Shown: one piece after another, positions 45,412 to 53,849 of the stretch | Layout: every line of letters starts with the position of its first letter | Position numbering within the stretch: position 1 is the stretch's first letter | Origin: Thermoanaerobacterium sp. PSU-2 | Lineage (GTDB): Bacteria; Bacillota; Thermoanaerobacteria; Thermoanaerobacterales; Thermoanaerobacteraceae | Reading direction: 5' to 3' | Assembly (NCBI RefSeq): GCF_002102475.1 | Contig: NZ_MSQD01000005.1 | Coordinates: forward strand, 1 to 64,000 | DNA: 64,000 nucleotides | Translations under genes and position numbers: made by a program | The notes under the pieces: generated by a model | What the model was told of the DNA's origin: nothing | Seen by the model: only the letters and a program-made list of their open reading frames with translations | The model's database searches: none

Positions 45412-46386
45412 ATGAGAAATATGATTTTGACGAAAAGAATTATTGTATATTTGGTTTTTGAATTCATATTATCAATTATTGTTATTCCTGTATTGATATT
45501 TTATGGACCATTCGCAAATATAAGAAATACTTTAGTTACATCTGCAATGACAACTTTTAGTCATAAATATATAGTTACATTATTCTTGCCTCAGAGTAAA
45601 ATAGATGAAATCATGAAAAATTCTAATAATATCGCTACAGGAAGTAGCAATAAAAATATATTAAATTTTGCAAATTCTCATGATAACACAATTGAAGTAT
45701 ACGACATATCAAGCAATAGATTTAAAGGCAAAGTAATATTAATACATGATCCAACAAGGATACAAGTTGGTATATCAAGCAAATTGCCTAAAGAAGGTGA
45801 AACAGTAAGTACGATTGCTAAAGAAAATAATGCTGTAGTTGCAATTAATGCAGGCGGTTTTATCGGATATGTAAATGGAGCATGGACAGGCAGTGGTGGA
45901 ATACCAGGCGGCATTATTATTCATAATGGGAAAATTTTATATGATAATGCATACAGTACAGATGGTAAAATAGATCTTATAGGATTTACCGATGATGGTA
46001 AATTGCTTGTTGGTAAATACACATTAGATGAAATAAAAAATGCTGGAATAAAAGAAGGAGTTAGTTTTAGACCTGCACTTATTATTAACGGAGAGCCTAT
46101 GATTAAAAAAGGCGATGGTGGATGGGGTTCAACATCAAGAACAGCTATAGGGCAAAGAAAAGATGGTACAGTAATATTCTTAGTAATTGATGGAACGTTT
46201 ATCAGAGGTTTAACTGGTGCAACTTTAAAAGATGTTCAGAATATAATGCTAGATTATGGAGCAGTTAATGCCGCAAACCTTGATGGTGGTTCTTCAACAA
46301 CACTCTATTATAAGGGAAAAGTAATAAATAATCCAATAAATCCACTTGGTGAAAGAATGGTTCCAACAATCTTTTATGCCAAGTAA
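45412..46386 (+). CDS. Phosphodiester glycosidase (NAGPA-domain) protein, membrane-anchored
   Basis: This 324-residue protein has an N-terminal membrane anchor (IIVYLVFEFILSIIVIPVLIFYG) and a NAGPA/DUF2233 domain. Motifs include AKENNAVVAINAGGFIGYVNGAW, RPALIINGEPMIKKGDGGWGSTSRTAIGQRKDG and the end NAANLDGGSSTTLYYKGKV. NAGPA-fold enzymes hydrolyse phosphodiester-linked sugars; bacterial members act on wall or exopolysaccharide polymers (YoeB/EpsD-associated types). ATG 45412 follows AAGGAATGAGAG. A long dyad lies downstream. Confidence 0.85.
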   Translation: MRNMILTKRIIVYLVFEFILSIIVIPVLIFYGPFANIRNTLVTSAMTTFSHKYIVTLFLPQSKIDEIMKNSNNIATGSSNKNILNFANSHDNTIEVYDISSNRFKGKVILIHDPTRIQVGISSKLPKEGETVSTIAKENNAVVAINAGGFIGYVNGAWTGSGGIPGGIIIHNGKILYDNAYSTDGKIDLIGFTDDGKLLVGKYTLDEIKNAGIKEGVSFRPALIINGEPMIKKGDGGWGSTSRTAIGQRKDGTVIFLVIDGTFIRGLTGATLKDVQNIMLDYGAVNAANLDGGSSTTLYYKGKVINNPINPLGERMVPTIFYAK

Positions 46387-46664
46387 GTAATTATTATGGT
46401 TAAAATAATTTTACGAAAAACAAAAGTTATAAACATCTGATACAATATGTAAGAGAGATGATTTACGCATTGCTAAACTTAACTATTACTTAGCTAAACA
46501 AGTGGTAATTGAATAGTTTAAACATTTTTTGTGTATAAAAAGTCCTGATTAGACCATGGATTTAATAAAACTTTAGCAATGCGGCCCACAAAAATAACTT
46601 TCAGTGATAAAATAAACTTATGATCTGTTAACAACAAATTAAAAATTACTAATGGTTATTAGCG

Positions 46665-46712
46665 TTAATAATTCTATTTATTAGTTTATCACATAATAAA
46701 TAGAATTATTAA
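46665..46712. repeat. Inverted repeat with 19-base arms
   Basis: TTAATAATTCTATTTATTA (46665-46683) and its exact reverse complement (46694-46712) are separated by ten bases. No T run follows. It may be a terminator-like hairpin for the NAGPA gene, a mobile-element relic, or a protein-binding site. Confidence 0.7.
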
Positions 46713-46813
46713 TACCATATAATATTTACTCAAAAACATAGAAAAAAGTTTTACAGAGTAAATGATTGGAAACAAGAGCGACTTTTAGAGAATTATGTAA
46801 TTGGAAAAGAGTA

Positions 46814-46848
46814 AATCATGACCATACGTAAAACAGATGGTCATGATT
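46814..46848. terminator. Hairpin downstream of the peptidoglycan-binding pseudogene
   Basis: AATCATGACCAT and ATGGTCATGATT are perfect 12-base arms around an 11-base loop. It lies 23 bases beyond the end of the minus-strand pseudogene. No clear T run follows, so the terminator call is tentative. Confidence 0.45.
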
Positions 46849-46870
46849 CTAACAGATTTAAGATTAATCA

Positions 46871-47356
46871 CTATGGAATATAGGTATGGGGATTAATTCC
46901 ATCTTGAATAGCATATATAGCTGTCCATGTTTGAGTACCAGCGATACCATCTATAGACATTGTAGAACAACCATATTTATTTTTAACATATTGTTGAAAT
47001 ATCTTAACAGCTTGTACAGTTTATGGACCATATATTCCATCTACAGATATACTAATATTTGCTCCTCTAATTGCGTTTAAGTCGCTTTGTAATGCCGAAA
47101 CTGCGCCAGGACCATTTGGATCAGCACTGTCAGTACAACCTTCTTCAAGAAATTCTGCATAGCCTAATGGTGTAGAAATTATTGTATATGGAGCTATATA
47201 ACTTGCTTCAAAAGTACCGCTTGTAGTAAAAACAGTTTTAGAATTAAGCATTTTTGGGGCTGATGTTTGTGCAAAAGTTATTTGAGAAGCAAAAGCTTGA
47301 GATGTCAAAAGTATTACAAAGAGACACGCTACAACCGATAATACTTTTTTAAACAT
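46871..47356 (-). pseudogene. Secreted peptidoglycan-binding-domain protein, interrupted by a stop
   Basis: ATG 47356 follows AAAGGAGG. The product has a signal peptide (FKKVLSVVACLFVILLTSQAFA) and then a peptidoglycan-binding domain: LQSDLNAIRGANISISVDGIYGP, a TAA at 47021-47023, and in the same frame TVQAVKIFQQYVKNKYG followed by MSIDGIAGTQTWTAIYAIQDG to TAG 46871. The motif normally reads YGPQTVQAVKIFQ, so one CAA to TAA change explains the break. The intact protein would be 161 residues. Readthrough is possible but not shown. It lies after the NAGPA gene, perhaps part of the same wall-related set. Confidence 0.7.
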
Positions 47357-47568
47357 ATTAATATCCTCCTTTGCTGACTCCAAACGGCCGTTTTTTGTCA
47401 ATTTTAAAATATACCATGGTAAATGTTATAGCAAATTGATTTATTTGACATTATTATAGGTCTTAATCTAAGATTTGTGAAGTTCCTAAATTCGGCATAT
47501 TTTTCATTAGTATTTGCCAAAATGATTCCGGTTCATGGTACATCAAAATTTTAACATTTACAAAAATT

Positions 47569-48378
47569 TTATAATATATTTCCATCAATATCTATAATTC
47601 CGATTTTTATAGCAGACCTAACTATTTCTAAATCATTATCTACGTTAAATAAATTGCTAAGTTTATTTAAATGTTTTCTCAACGTTCGATCTGATATGCC
47701 TATATCTGATGTTACTAATTTTCTTACCCCATTACGTACTAAAGATGATAAAATTAACTTATCTATATCATCAAGTTTAGAACTTATTATTGGTAGATTT
47801 TTATTTCTATATGATAAATATTCTTCAATATAGATAGCTATATTTTTAAGAATAGCACTTTGGTCTTTAATGCTTGGAACATTAATCCGCGACACATCAA
47901 GATATGCGACTACTTCTCCACAATAATAATCAATTATTGGTATAGCATTGCAATACCAATCTTTGAACAATTTACAATAGTGATCTTTACCACATAATTC
48001 AATCTGATTTTTATATTTCATAGCCATACTAATCGCATTTGTACCACAATCCTCAAGCCTTAAGCTACTACCTTCTGCAAAATGCAATGTGTTGAAATAA
48101 TTATTAAGTTTATCATCGCAGATAAGTTTGATTATATAGCCGTTTTTATCACATAGAATAAAAAAGTATCCTTCCAAAAGAAGACATTTATACCTTAGAC
48201 TTTTATCTATGAGACTATTAAACAATGACAATAAAAAACTGTTTTCTTTTTTTATGTTTATTAGCTTTTCATCACTAATTGCTTTATTAAAAATTTTCTT
48301 ATTTGGATTAGCATTTATAAGTAATGATTCCCCATGTGATTCAGCAATTTCTTTTTTAATGGTCAATATATTACTCAT
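47569..48378 (-). CDS. GAF-type sensor regulator with C-terminal helix-turn-helix
   Basis: About 269 residues from ATG 48378 (AAGGTG upstream). The middle resembles GAF domains of AcoR-type activators: LEGYFFILCDKNGYIIKLICDD, then EDCGTNAISMAMKYKNQIEL and a Cys-rich KDHYCKLFKDWYCNAIPI. The C-terminus has LDDIDKLILSSLVRNGVRKLVTSDIGISDRTLRKHLNKL, a helix-turn-helix that takes the place of the sigma-54 AAA+ domain. It could sense a small molecule or oxygen through the cysteines and bind DNA directly. Target unknown; the adjacent small gene and ferritin-like gene are candidates. Confidence 0.6.
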   Translation of the reverse strand: MSNILTIKKEIAESHGESLLINANPNKKIFNKAISDEKLINIKKENSFLLSLFNSLIDKSLRYKCLLLEGYFFILCDKNGYIIKLICDDKLNNYFNTLHFAEGSSLRLEDCGTNAISMAMKYKNQIELCGKDHYCKLFKDWYCNAIPIIDYYCGEVVAYLDVSRINVPSIKDQSAILKNIAIYIEEYLSYRNKNLPIISSKLDDIDKLILSSLVRNGVRKLVTSDIGISDRTLRKHLNKLSNLFNVDNDLEIVRSAIKIGIIDIDGNIL

Positions 48379-48410
48379 AAATACCAACACCTTCATTAAA
48401 ACTTTATTAT

Positions 48411-48695
48411 TTATCCAATAACATTTCTTAATATATTTTCTGCAAAAATATAGAAATTCCTTTTAATTTCAAAATTTTCTATAAAACTTTGAAAAACAAA
48501 AATAAAATGCACCCAAGATTTAGACAAAAGTCTAATATTCAAGGGTGCATTTTTATTGATAGAATTGAATAAGAAATATCGCCTGAATATTTTGCGTATA
48601 TAGTTAAATATCCCCGAACCCACAACATGTGTCAATTTTACAAAGATTATTATAAAACTTAAAATCAAAACACATCCTACAATAACAGTTAGCAT
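48411..48695 (-). CDS. Small membrane protein, doubtful
   Basis: ATG 48695 follows GAGGTG and the first 40 residues are hydrophobic (MLTVIVGCVLILSFIIIFVK). The frame continues to 94 residues, but residues about 49-63 are encoded by a strong hairpin (48507-48550), which would be odd inside a gene. The true product may be a short peptide whose 3' end was disrupted, or the ORF may be fortuitous. The leader TGTTGTTATG resembles that of the nearby ferritin-like gene. Confidence 0.35.
   Translation of the reverse strand: MLTVIVGCVLILSFIIIFVKLTHVVGSGIFNYIRKIFRRYFLFNSINKNAPLNIRLLSKSWVHFIFVFQSFIENFEIKRNFYIFAENILRNVIG
48507..48550. repeat. Nested hairpin, terminator-like in both directions
   Basis: ATGCACCC (48507-48514) pairs with GGGTGCAT (48543-48550), and inside them TTAGAC pairs with GTCTAA around AAAA. 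T-rich DNA flanks the right side on the plus strand. It overlaps the doubtful 94-codon frame and may be a terminator or small mobile hairpin element. Confidence 0.6.
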
Positions 48696-48848
48696 AACAA
48701 CACCTCATATACTTTTATTTACATCAATAACTTTTCAACTGTGTGCTAATAAATTCCATGATAAATCTAAATATTTCATAAAATGCGCTGAGTGATCTTC
48801 AAAATTTCAATCTTGGCTTTGTAAAACTTTAGATTAATTTTCTTAATA

Positions 48849-49355
48849 CTATATCGCTTTTACCATATTGCTTAGATCTATGAAGTGTTTTATCTCTTCA
48901 TTCAACAATGTTATTGCAACTTTTTTAGTAGAGTCAAATTTAGCATCTTTGACTATTTCATCGTAAAATATTATAGAATCTTTTTCTGCTCTTATTGCCA
49001 ATTCTACAGCATCTTCAAATTTATTTATTTTCTCTAATACTTCGTCAACAGCATCTTTTGATGGAAATATAGATGTATTGTAAAGCAAAGTTAAATAAAT
49101 AGATGCCTCTATGTCAAAGTACAGGCTATCATCGCCTTTTTTCTCATTTAAAAGCTTATTATAAAGCTCTTCAAATTTAGATTTATGTATAATCTCCTCC
49201 TGTGCCATGTCATCAAAAAACTTTCTCAATTTTTCGTCACTTGAAAATTTCTCTGAAGCCTTTATATAAAATTCGTATCCTCTTTCTTCTATATCTATAG
49301 CAAGCCTTGCAACTTCTAAATCAGTCAAATATTTTTTCTCAATATTGTTTAACAT
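48849..49355 (-). CDS. Ferritin-like (rubrerythrin-type) diiron protein
   Basis: A 168-residue four-helix protein with two halves of the diiron pattern: IDIEERGYEFYIKASEKF, then MAQEEIIHKSKFEELY (EExxH), ELAIRAEKDSIIFYDEI and LNEEIKHFIDLSNM (EExxH). It lacks the rubredoxin domain of rubrerythrin. It likely handles peroxide or iron under oxidative stress. GGGAGGTG precedes ATG 49355. Confidence 0.85.
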   Translation of the reverse strand: MLNNIEKKYLTDLEVARLAIDIEERGYEFYIKASEKFSSDEKLRKFFDDMAQEEIIHKSKFEELYNKLLNEKKGDDSLYFDIEASIYLTLLYNTSIFPSKDAVDEVLEKINKFEDAVELAIRAEKDSIIFYDEIVKDAKFDSTKKVAITLLNEEIKHFIDLSNMVKAI

Positions 49356-49483
49356 AACAACACCTCCCGAAAATTATTATCTTCTACTAATCATTTTATC
49401 ATTACAAAATTTTCTAGTCAATTGGCTTTTAAAAACTTTAATAATTTGTTTTTGTAAAAGCCAAAATAATTCAAGGTGATGTT

Positions 49484-49921
49484 ATGTGGTACATAATTTT
49501 TTCAATTTTTACGGTAATTATATCGCTTTTTTTGATAGATAGAAAAAAGTTAAAAGTGCTGATACCTGCTTATCTGCTTTCATCTGTGATAGGTTTCTCT
49601 TTGGATGTGATATTTGACTTTACTTTGAAATGCTATTATTACACTGATGCACATATTCCAAACGGTGTTCTATCGTTCCTGATGGAAACATTTATAGGAC
49701 CACCTTATGGCATGATTTTTATACAATACATGCCAAAAGGAAAAATACGCTACATCATATACATGGCTGCATGGATATTGTTTCTGACTGCCGTTGAAGC
49801 AGTATTTCACATAAATGGGCTTCTTATTTACAACAGATGGAATTATTTCTTTTCAGTCATAACGTACATCTTCACATTGTTAGCTATAACTGCTCAATAT
49901 AAATACTTGTTTAAAGAATAG
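49484..49921 (+). CDS. CBO0543-type membrane protein
   Basis: A 145-residue protein with about five hydrophobic helices (YIIFSIFTVIISLFLIDRKK, VLIPAYLLSSVIGFSLDVIFD, FLMETFIGPPYGMIFIQYM, ILFLTAVEAVFHINGLL). It resembles the CBO0543 family of Bacillus and Clostridium. Function unknown. It overlaps the convergent PAP2 gene by 11 bases. GGTG precedes ATG 49484 weakly. Confidence 0.65.
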   Translation: MWYIIFSIFTVIISLFLIDRKKLKVLIPAYLLSSVIGFSLDVIFDFTLKCYYYTDAHIPNGVLSFLMETFIGPPYGMIFIQYMPKGKIRYIIYMAAWILFLTAVEAVFHINGLLIYNRWNYFFSVITYIFTLLAITAQYKYLFKE

Positions 49922-50453
49922 GCAGCATCAAACCATACATATGTGTTATATATGAAAATAAGATACCAACCGTAGAGCCTATTATGACATCTGAAGGATA
50001 GTGCAGCCCCATGTAAATCCTCGAAAGACTCACTAAAATAGCCAGACTGACTAAAACAATCGTCAAATCAGGAAAGAAGAATGAAAAAGAAACTGCCAAA
50101 GAAAATATAGCCGTGGCATGACCTGACGGGAAGGAATAATCTCTAAGCAAATATTTGAATGTATTAGCTTCAGGCAAAACCATGTAAGGCCTTGGCCTCG
50201 TGCATATTCTCTTTAAAATCTGCACAACCAAGTGGCTACTTGTCAAAGTAGTAAGGGCTTGAATGGCAGAAAGCTTAACGCTGTTTTTCCCAAACAAAAT
50301 CAATAACAAACAAGATAAAATCGTAAAATACGGTCCTCCTATATGAGTTATTTTAGGCATGATCTTATCAAGAGTTTTGCACTTTATCCTTTCATTTAAA
50401 AGGAAAAATACATTTCTGTCCTCCGCAATAATCAATTTCTTCACTCCCGACAC
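49911..50453 (-). CDS. PAP2-family lipid phosphatase
   Basis: A 180-residue membrane protein with the three PAP2 motifs: KRICTRPRPYM (K-x6-RP), YSFPSGHATAIFSLA (PSGH) and SRIYMGLHYPSDVIIG (SR-x5-H-x3-D). It is likely an undecaprenyl-pyrophosphate or phosphatidate phosphatase. It follows the glycosyltransferase gene after 13 bases, so the two may work in one lipid pathway. Confidence 0.88.
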   Translation of the reverse strand: MSGVKKLIIAEDRNVFFLLNERIKCKTLDKIMPKITHIGGPYFTILSCLLLILFGKNSVKLSAIQALTTLTSSHLVVQILKRICTRPRPYMVLPEANTFKYLLRDYSFPSGHATAIFSLAVSFSFFFPDLTIVLVSLAILVSLSRIYMGLHYPSDVIIGSTVGILFSYITHMYGLMLPIL

Positions 50454-50466
50454 AAATGAAACCTCC

Positions 50467-51582
50467 TTACACCTTCAAAGCATCATTCTTTATATGATTT
50501 ATTACTACGCTGCACACCTTGTCTGCTGAATTGTATATGCCGATTTCCTCCATACGCTCCTTCATCTCATCTATCTTTTTCTTATCAGACAAAAGATCCA
50601 ATATCTTTTTATCTAATTTTTCTATGTCTTTAATTCTCAAGGCAATCCTCTTTTTAAGCAAAAATTCGAGATTTCTCTCTTCTTGTCCCGGTATGGGATC
50701 AAAAATTATCATAGGCAATTTCTTAATTATGGCTTCGGTGACAGTAAGACCACCGCTTTTAGTTACTAAGACATCAGCAGCCTCCATAAATTCATGCACG
50801 TTGTTTACATGACCATACACAAATACATTATCGTCTGATATCTCCTCTATTTTAGCCTTTAAATTCTTATTAAATCCGCATATTACAGCAATCTGCAAAT
50901 CTTTATGCCTCTGTATAACATTGACGGCTTTTTTTATGTTTCCGAGTCCAAGTCCACCGCCCATCACCATCACTAATGGCCTGTCTACCTCAAAACCTAA
51001 ATTTCGTCTCATCTCGTTTTTATCTTTTTTGATGTAAAATTCTTCATCAATAGGTATACCTGTCACATTTATCTTGTCATCAGAAACACCCATTAAGTTC
51101 ATCTGGTTTTTCATCTCTTGTGAACCGACAAAATACCCATCTATCTGGTGATGTATCCAATACGCATGGACATCGTAATCAGTCAATATGGCAAATATTG
51201 GAATATTGAGATCTCTCTTTATATGAGACAGAATAGAACAAGAAAACGGATGGGTGCATATTACAGCGTTAGGCTTTAAGTTTAATACGTAATCTTTTAT
51301 AAATGTATAAACAGATATGCCTACCAGCTTATTTATGCGCCTTTCTATCTTGTCCCTTTCCATCTCATAGAGATAACCCCATAATTCAGGCGTCAATTTT
51401 AACGTCTTTAGATAAATCCTCGTCGTTAAGTAAGACAAGCTGGGAAACTTCTCCCCAAGTGGATTTTCAACGAAGGCTTCAATGCCATCTCTTTTTTCGA
51501 AGGCTTTTTTTAAAGCCATCGCCGTTCTTTTATGTCCAGTTCCTATATCTTCATAAAGTATTAAAATCTTTATTTTATCCAT
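50467..51582 (-). CDS. MGDG-synthase-like glycosyltransferase
   Basis: A 371-residue GT28/MurG-like enzyme: MDKIKILILYEDIGTGHKRTAMALKKA is the MGDG synthase N-terminal motif (GxGH), and DVLVTKSGGLTVTEAIIKKLPMIIFDPIPGQEERNLEFLL is the C-terminal donor-binding part in outline. It probably transfers a sugar to diacylglycerol (UgtP-like). ATG 51582 follows GAGGG; upstream codons to 51603 have no site. It is operonic with the PAP2 phosphatase. Confidence 0.85.
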   Translation of the reverse strand: MDKIKILILYEDIGTGHKRTAMALKKAFEKRDGIEAFVENPLGEKFPSLSYLTTRIYLKTLKLTPELWGYLYEMERDKIERRINKLVGISVYTFIKDYVLNLKPNAVICTHPFSCSILSHIKRDLNIPIFAILTDYDVHAYWIHHQIDGYFVGSQEMKNQMNLMGVSDDKINVTGIPIDEEFYIKKDKNEMRRNLGFEVDRPLVMVMGGGLGLGNIKKAVNVIQRHKDLQIAVICGFNKNLKAKIEEISDDNVFVYGHVNNVHEFMEAADVLVTKSGGLTVTEAIIKKLPMIIFDPIPGQEERNLEFLLKKRIALRIKDIEKLDKKILDLLSDKKKIDEMKERMEEIGIYNSADKVCSVVINHIKNDALKV

Positions 51583-51749
51583 CAAAAAGACCCTCACAAT
51601 CACTATATTGATTATCGCATTTAAACATTAAATTTAAATTAAATTTGTATTAAAAATGCGTTAAAATCTATCCATCAATATAGTTTATTTTTATTTGCTA
51701 TCTAATATTATACCATCAAAATCAATTTATTGTATAAAATTTATAAAAA

Positions 51750-51771
51750 CCCTCTTCCATTAAAAAGAGGG
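51750..51771 (-). terminator. Terminator after thiT
   Basis: CCCTCTT and AAGAGGG pair around an eight-base loop; on the minus strand TTTTTAT follows. It lies 12 bases beyond the thiT stop codon. Confidence 0.8.
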
Positions 51772-51783
51772 CTTTAATAAATT

Positions 51784-52422
51784 TTACGCTAAAGCTTTTT
51801 TCTTTATCATCTCAATTGCATTTCTAACTTGCGGGATAATAGAAACTGCAAAACAAATCAAGACCTCCACACCCACTAATATACCATTAACAAGAAGCGA
51901 GTAGACGACAGGATTCATGCCTTTTGGCGCGTAGCTGGCAAAGAAGAAGACACCTGATAGAAAGTGTGAGAAAAATCTGCCAAAACCGCCAACCAAAACA
52001 CCAATGCTTAAGTTTTTCTTGAAAAATCCTGCAAGTCCTAAGGCGCCAAACGCCAATGGATAATCTAAGAGAAGCTGTATCCAATGCACAACATAAGGGT
52101 CTTGTATTAGCTGAAGCATTCCATAAGCCATTCCCACCGCTATGCCTGGACCTGCACCGTAATAGTATGCAAAGACAAACAGCGGAAGCATACTGGCTGG
52201 CGTTATAGAACCACCTTGAGGCCAATGATAAAACCTTATATACGATAAGACAAATGATATAGCTATTGCCAATCCACCGTACACAAGCATCTTTGCGTTA
52301 AATTTCACACTGTTTCTTAAAATGTAAAACAAAAACGCAGCGAATAGAATCGCAATTATGATGGAAAGTGTGGCAGGCTTTATTTTTGTAAAGTCGGAAA
52401 AAATGCTTACAATGTAGGACAT
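51784..52422 (-). CDS. thiT: Thiamine ECF transporter S component ThiT
   Basis: A 212-residue protein with six helices. It includes LVYGGLAIAISFVLSYIRFYHWPQGGSITPASMLPLFVFAYYYGAGPGIAVGMAYGMLQLIQDPYVVHWIQLLLDYPLAF in outline, the ThiT thiamine-binding region (W, E/D-x-Y-V and P residues). It imports thiamine with a shared ECF module encoded elsewhere. A TPP riboswitch lies upstream, confirming the substrate class. AGGAGG precedes ATG 52422. Confidence 0.93.
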   Translation of the reverse strand: MSYIVSIFSDFTKIKPATLSIIIAILFAAFLFYILRNSVKFNAKMLVYGGLAIAISFVLSYIRFYHWPQGGSITPASMLPLFVFAYYYGAGPGIAVGMAYGMLQLIQDPYVVHWIQLLLDYPLAFGALGLAGFFKKNLSIGVLVGGFGRFFSHFLSGVFFFASYAPKGMNPVVYSLLVNGILVGVEVLICFAVSIIPQVRNAIEMIKKKALA

Positions 52423-52461
52423 AAAAATAACCTCCTTTTGAGGCTATGTACCGCTTAAAAC

Positions 52462-52484
52462 AAAAAAACCGCACACCGATGCGG
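52462..52484 (-). terminator. Terminator of the TPP riboswitch
   Basis: On the minus strand CCGCA and TGCGG (with TCGG/GTG between) form a stem followed by seven T. It lies between the aptamer and the thiT start. Ligand binding would favour this hairpin and stop transcription. Confidence 0.8.
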
Positions 52485-52495
52485 TCTTTTGCCGC

Positions 52496-52577
52496 ATTCC
52501 CTTCGTAGGTATTAACCCAATCAGGTTCTAGGGGTTTGGCATCTGCCATCTCAGCTAAAAGCACCCCCAGCGGACAT
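52496..52577 (-). promoter_or_regulatory. TPP riboswitch (THI element)
   Basis: The minus strand carries the conserved aptamer blocks GGGGGTGC, GCTGAGATGGCA, ACCCCTAGAACCTGAT and GGGTTAATACCTACGAAGGGA. These are the diagnostic THI-box motifs that bind thiamine pyrophosphate. It controls thiT through the adjacent terminator. Aptamer ends are approximate. Confidence 0.95.
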
Positions 52578-52614
52578 AGTCTATTGATTAATTTATTATC
52601 TAATTATAATAAAA

Positions 52615-53082
52615 TTACTTTTTAAATGCAATACCTTCATGTTGCAGCAGTAATGATTTGACATTAAGTCCTCCTGCAAAGCCTTTTAGTGTCATATCGG
52701 AGCCGATGACCCTATGACACGGTATGATAATCGGAATAGGATTTTTATTGAGGGCATTTCCTACAGCCCTTGACGCATTTGGCTTTCCTACTCTCCTTGC
52801 GATTTCACCGTATGTAGCATAAAAGCCATAGGGGATCTTCATAAGCTCTCGCCAAACAGATTTTTGAAAGTCTGTCCCTTCTAAATCTAACTTTACGCTA
52901 AATTCTTTCAAGCGACCCTTAAAGTACAATCTAAGCTGTTCTTTGCAATCTGCAATAAACGAGTTTGTACCCCTTAAACATTGCAGATGTTCTTCATTAG
53001 GAAAATCTATCCTCGCTATACCATTTTCGCTTGAATATATTCTTAGCGTTCCAATGGGTGTATCTAAGTCGTCCCACACCAT
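52615..53082 (-). CDS. ogt: Methylated-DNA--protein-cysteine methyltransferase
   Basis: The 155-residue product begins MVWDDLDTPIGTLRIYSSENG. It has the active-site motif PIIIPCHRVIGSDMTLKGFAGGLNVKSLLLQHEG and the helix SVWRELMKIPYGFYATYGEIARRVGKPNASRAVGNALN. It repairs O6-alkylguanine by transfer to the PCHR cysteine. ATG 53082 follows AGGA; upstream codons reach into the preceding gene. Confidence 0.94.
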   Translation of the reverse strand: MVWDDLDTPIGTLRIYSSENGIARIDFPNEEHLQCLRGTNSFIADCKEQLRLYFKGRLKEFSVKLDLEGTDFQKSVWRELMKIPYGFYATYGEIARRVGKPNASRAVGNALNKNPIPIIIPCHRVIGSDMTLKGFAGGLNVKSLLLQHEGIAFKK

Positions 53083-53104
53083 ATTACCACATCCTGATAT
53101 TTTG

Positions 53105-53353
53105 TTATTTGACGACAATTTCTTCTTCGACTTCATCTTCAACTTCAAAATCTCCATTAGATTCGTAAGAAGACTCGCTTGATTCTAACTTGCCTGAAGC
53201 TGCTATTTTTGCTAAGCTTTTCTCTATTGAATCAATCTTTTTCATCTTTTTTAATGTATAAACTATGTAAAATACCAAAAAAATGACTGATACAATCGGT
53301 GTAGCTAAAGCCACAAAATACTGCAAAAATAGCATAAATCCACTTTGAACCAT
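53105..53353 (-). CDS. Small membrane-anchored acidic protein
   Basis: About 82 residues from ATG 53353 (GAAGGGAG upstream). One membrane segment (LFLQYFVALATPIVSVIFLVFYIVY) is followed by a basic stretch and a very acidic end (NGDFEVEDEVEEEIVVK). I do not recognise the family. It sits directly before ogt in the same direction, with 22 bases between the genes. Confidence 0.55.
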   Translation of the reverse strand: MVQSGFMLFLQYFVALATPIVSVIFLVFYIVYTLKKMKKIDSIEKSLAKIAASGKLESSESSYESNGDFEVEDEVEEEIVVK

Positions 53354-53494
53354 CCTTGACACTCCCTTCTAAATAAGATATTCACTATTTATTATTTCAC
53401 AAGTAAACTATCAAAGCAAGTATTATAAAAAATATTATACGTTGCTTTTTTGTTCAACAAATTTTAAAATGAAATCAAGAAGGGGTGTAATAAG

Positions 53495-53806
53495 ATGAAT
53501 TGGCTAGGTATTGTATTAGTAATTGCCGGTGTCGTTTATTTGATGTATTCCATATTAAATAAAGATAAAGTCACTTATTATACGAGAAAGGCAAAAATAA
53601 GGCTTTTAAAATCAGATGAATTCTTAAAGTTGCAGCTTAAGTTTTCCATATTAAATTCCATATACCTTATAATCTTTGGGATACTTATAATGGTACTTAA
53701 TTTAAATAGTATATTTATCGTGGCATCAGGTGTTATATTTTACTTCATAAACTTCTTACTATTTTTAGAAGCCAAGAAAAAGGGATATGTTGACTACCAA
53801 AAGTAA
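53495..53806 (+). CDS. Small membrane protein of unknown function
   Basis: A 103-residue protein with three hydrophobic helices (WLGIVLVIAGVVYLMYSIL, FSILNSIYLIIFGILIMVLNL, IFIVASGVIFYFINFLLFL) and a basic loop. It recalls DUF3784-like Firmicute proteins. GGGGTG precedes ATG 53495. A strong terminator follows. Confidence 0.6.
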   Translation: MNWLGIVLVIAGVVYLMYSILNKDKVTYYTRKAKIRLLKSDEFLKLQLKFSILNSIYLIIFGILIMVLNLNSIFIVASGVIFYFINFLLFLEAKKKGYVDYQK

Positions 53807-53811
53807 AGCCA

Positions 53812-53846
53812 TATTGGTGAAACTTAAGTTTCATCAATATGGCTTA
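53812..53846. terminator. Bidirectional terminator
   Basis: CCATATTGGTGAAAC pairs with GTTTCATCAATATGG (one wobble) around TTAA. T-rich runs follow on the plus strand (CTTATTTTT). It separates the small membrane protein gene from the convergent aldo/keto reductase gene. Confidence 0.8.
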
Positions 53847-53849
53847 TTT

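Larger units (their letters stand above)
46387..46870. other. Gene-free 484-base region with two long dyads
   Basis: No ORF with a ribosome site was seen. Two perfect or near-perfect inverted repeats (46665-46712 and 46814-46848) are listed separately. The rest is AT-rich and featureless to my reading. Confidence 0.5.

Noticed and set aside
52298-52564. An 88-codon minus-strand frame before thiT
   Set aside because: It is a translation of the TPP aptamer, its terminator and the thiT start in another frame.
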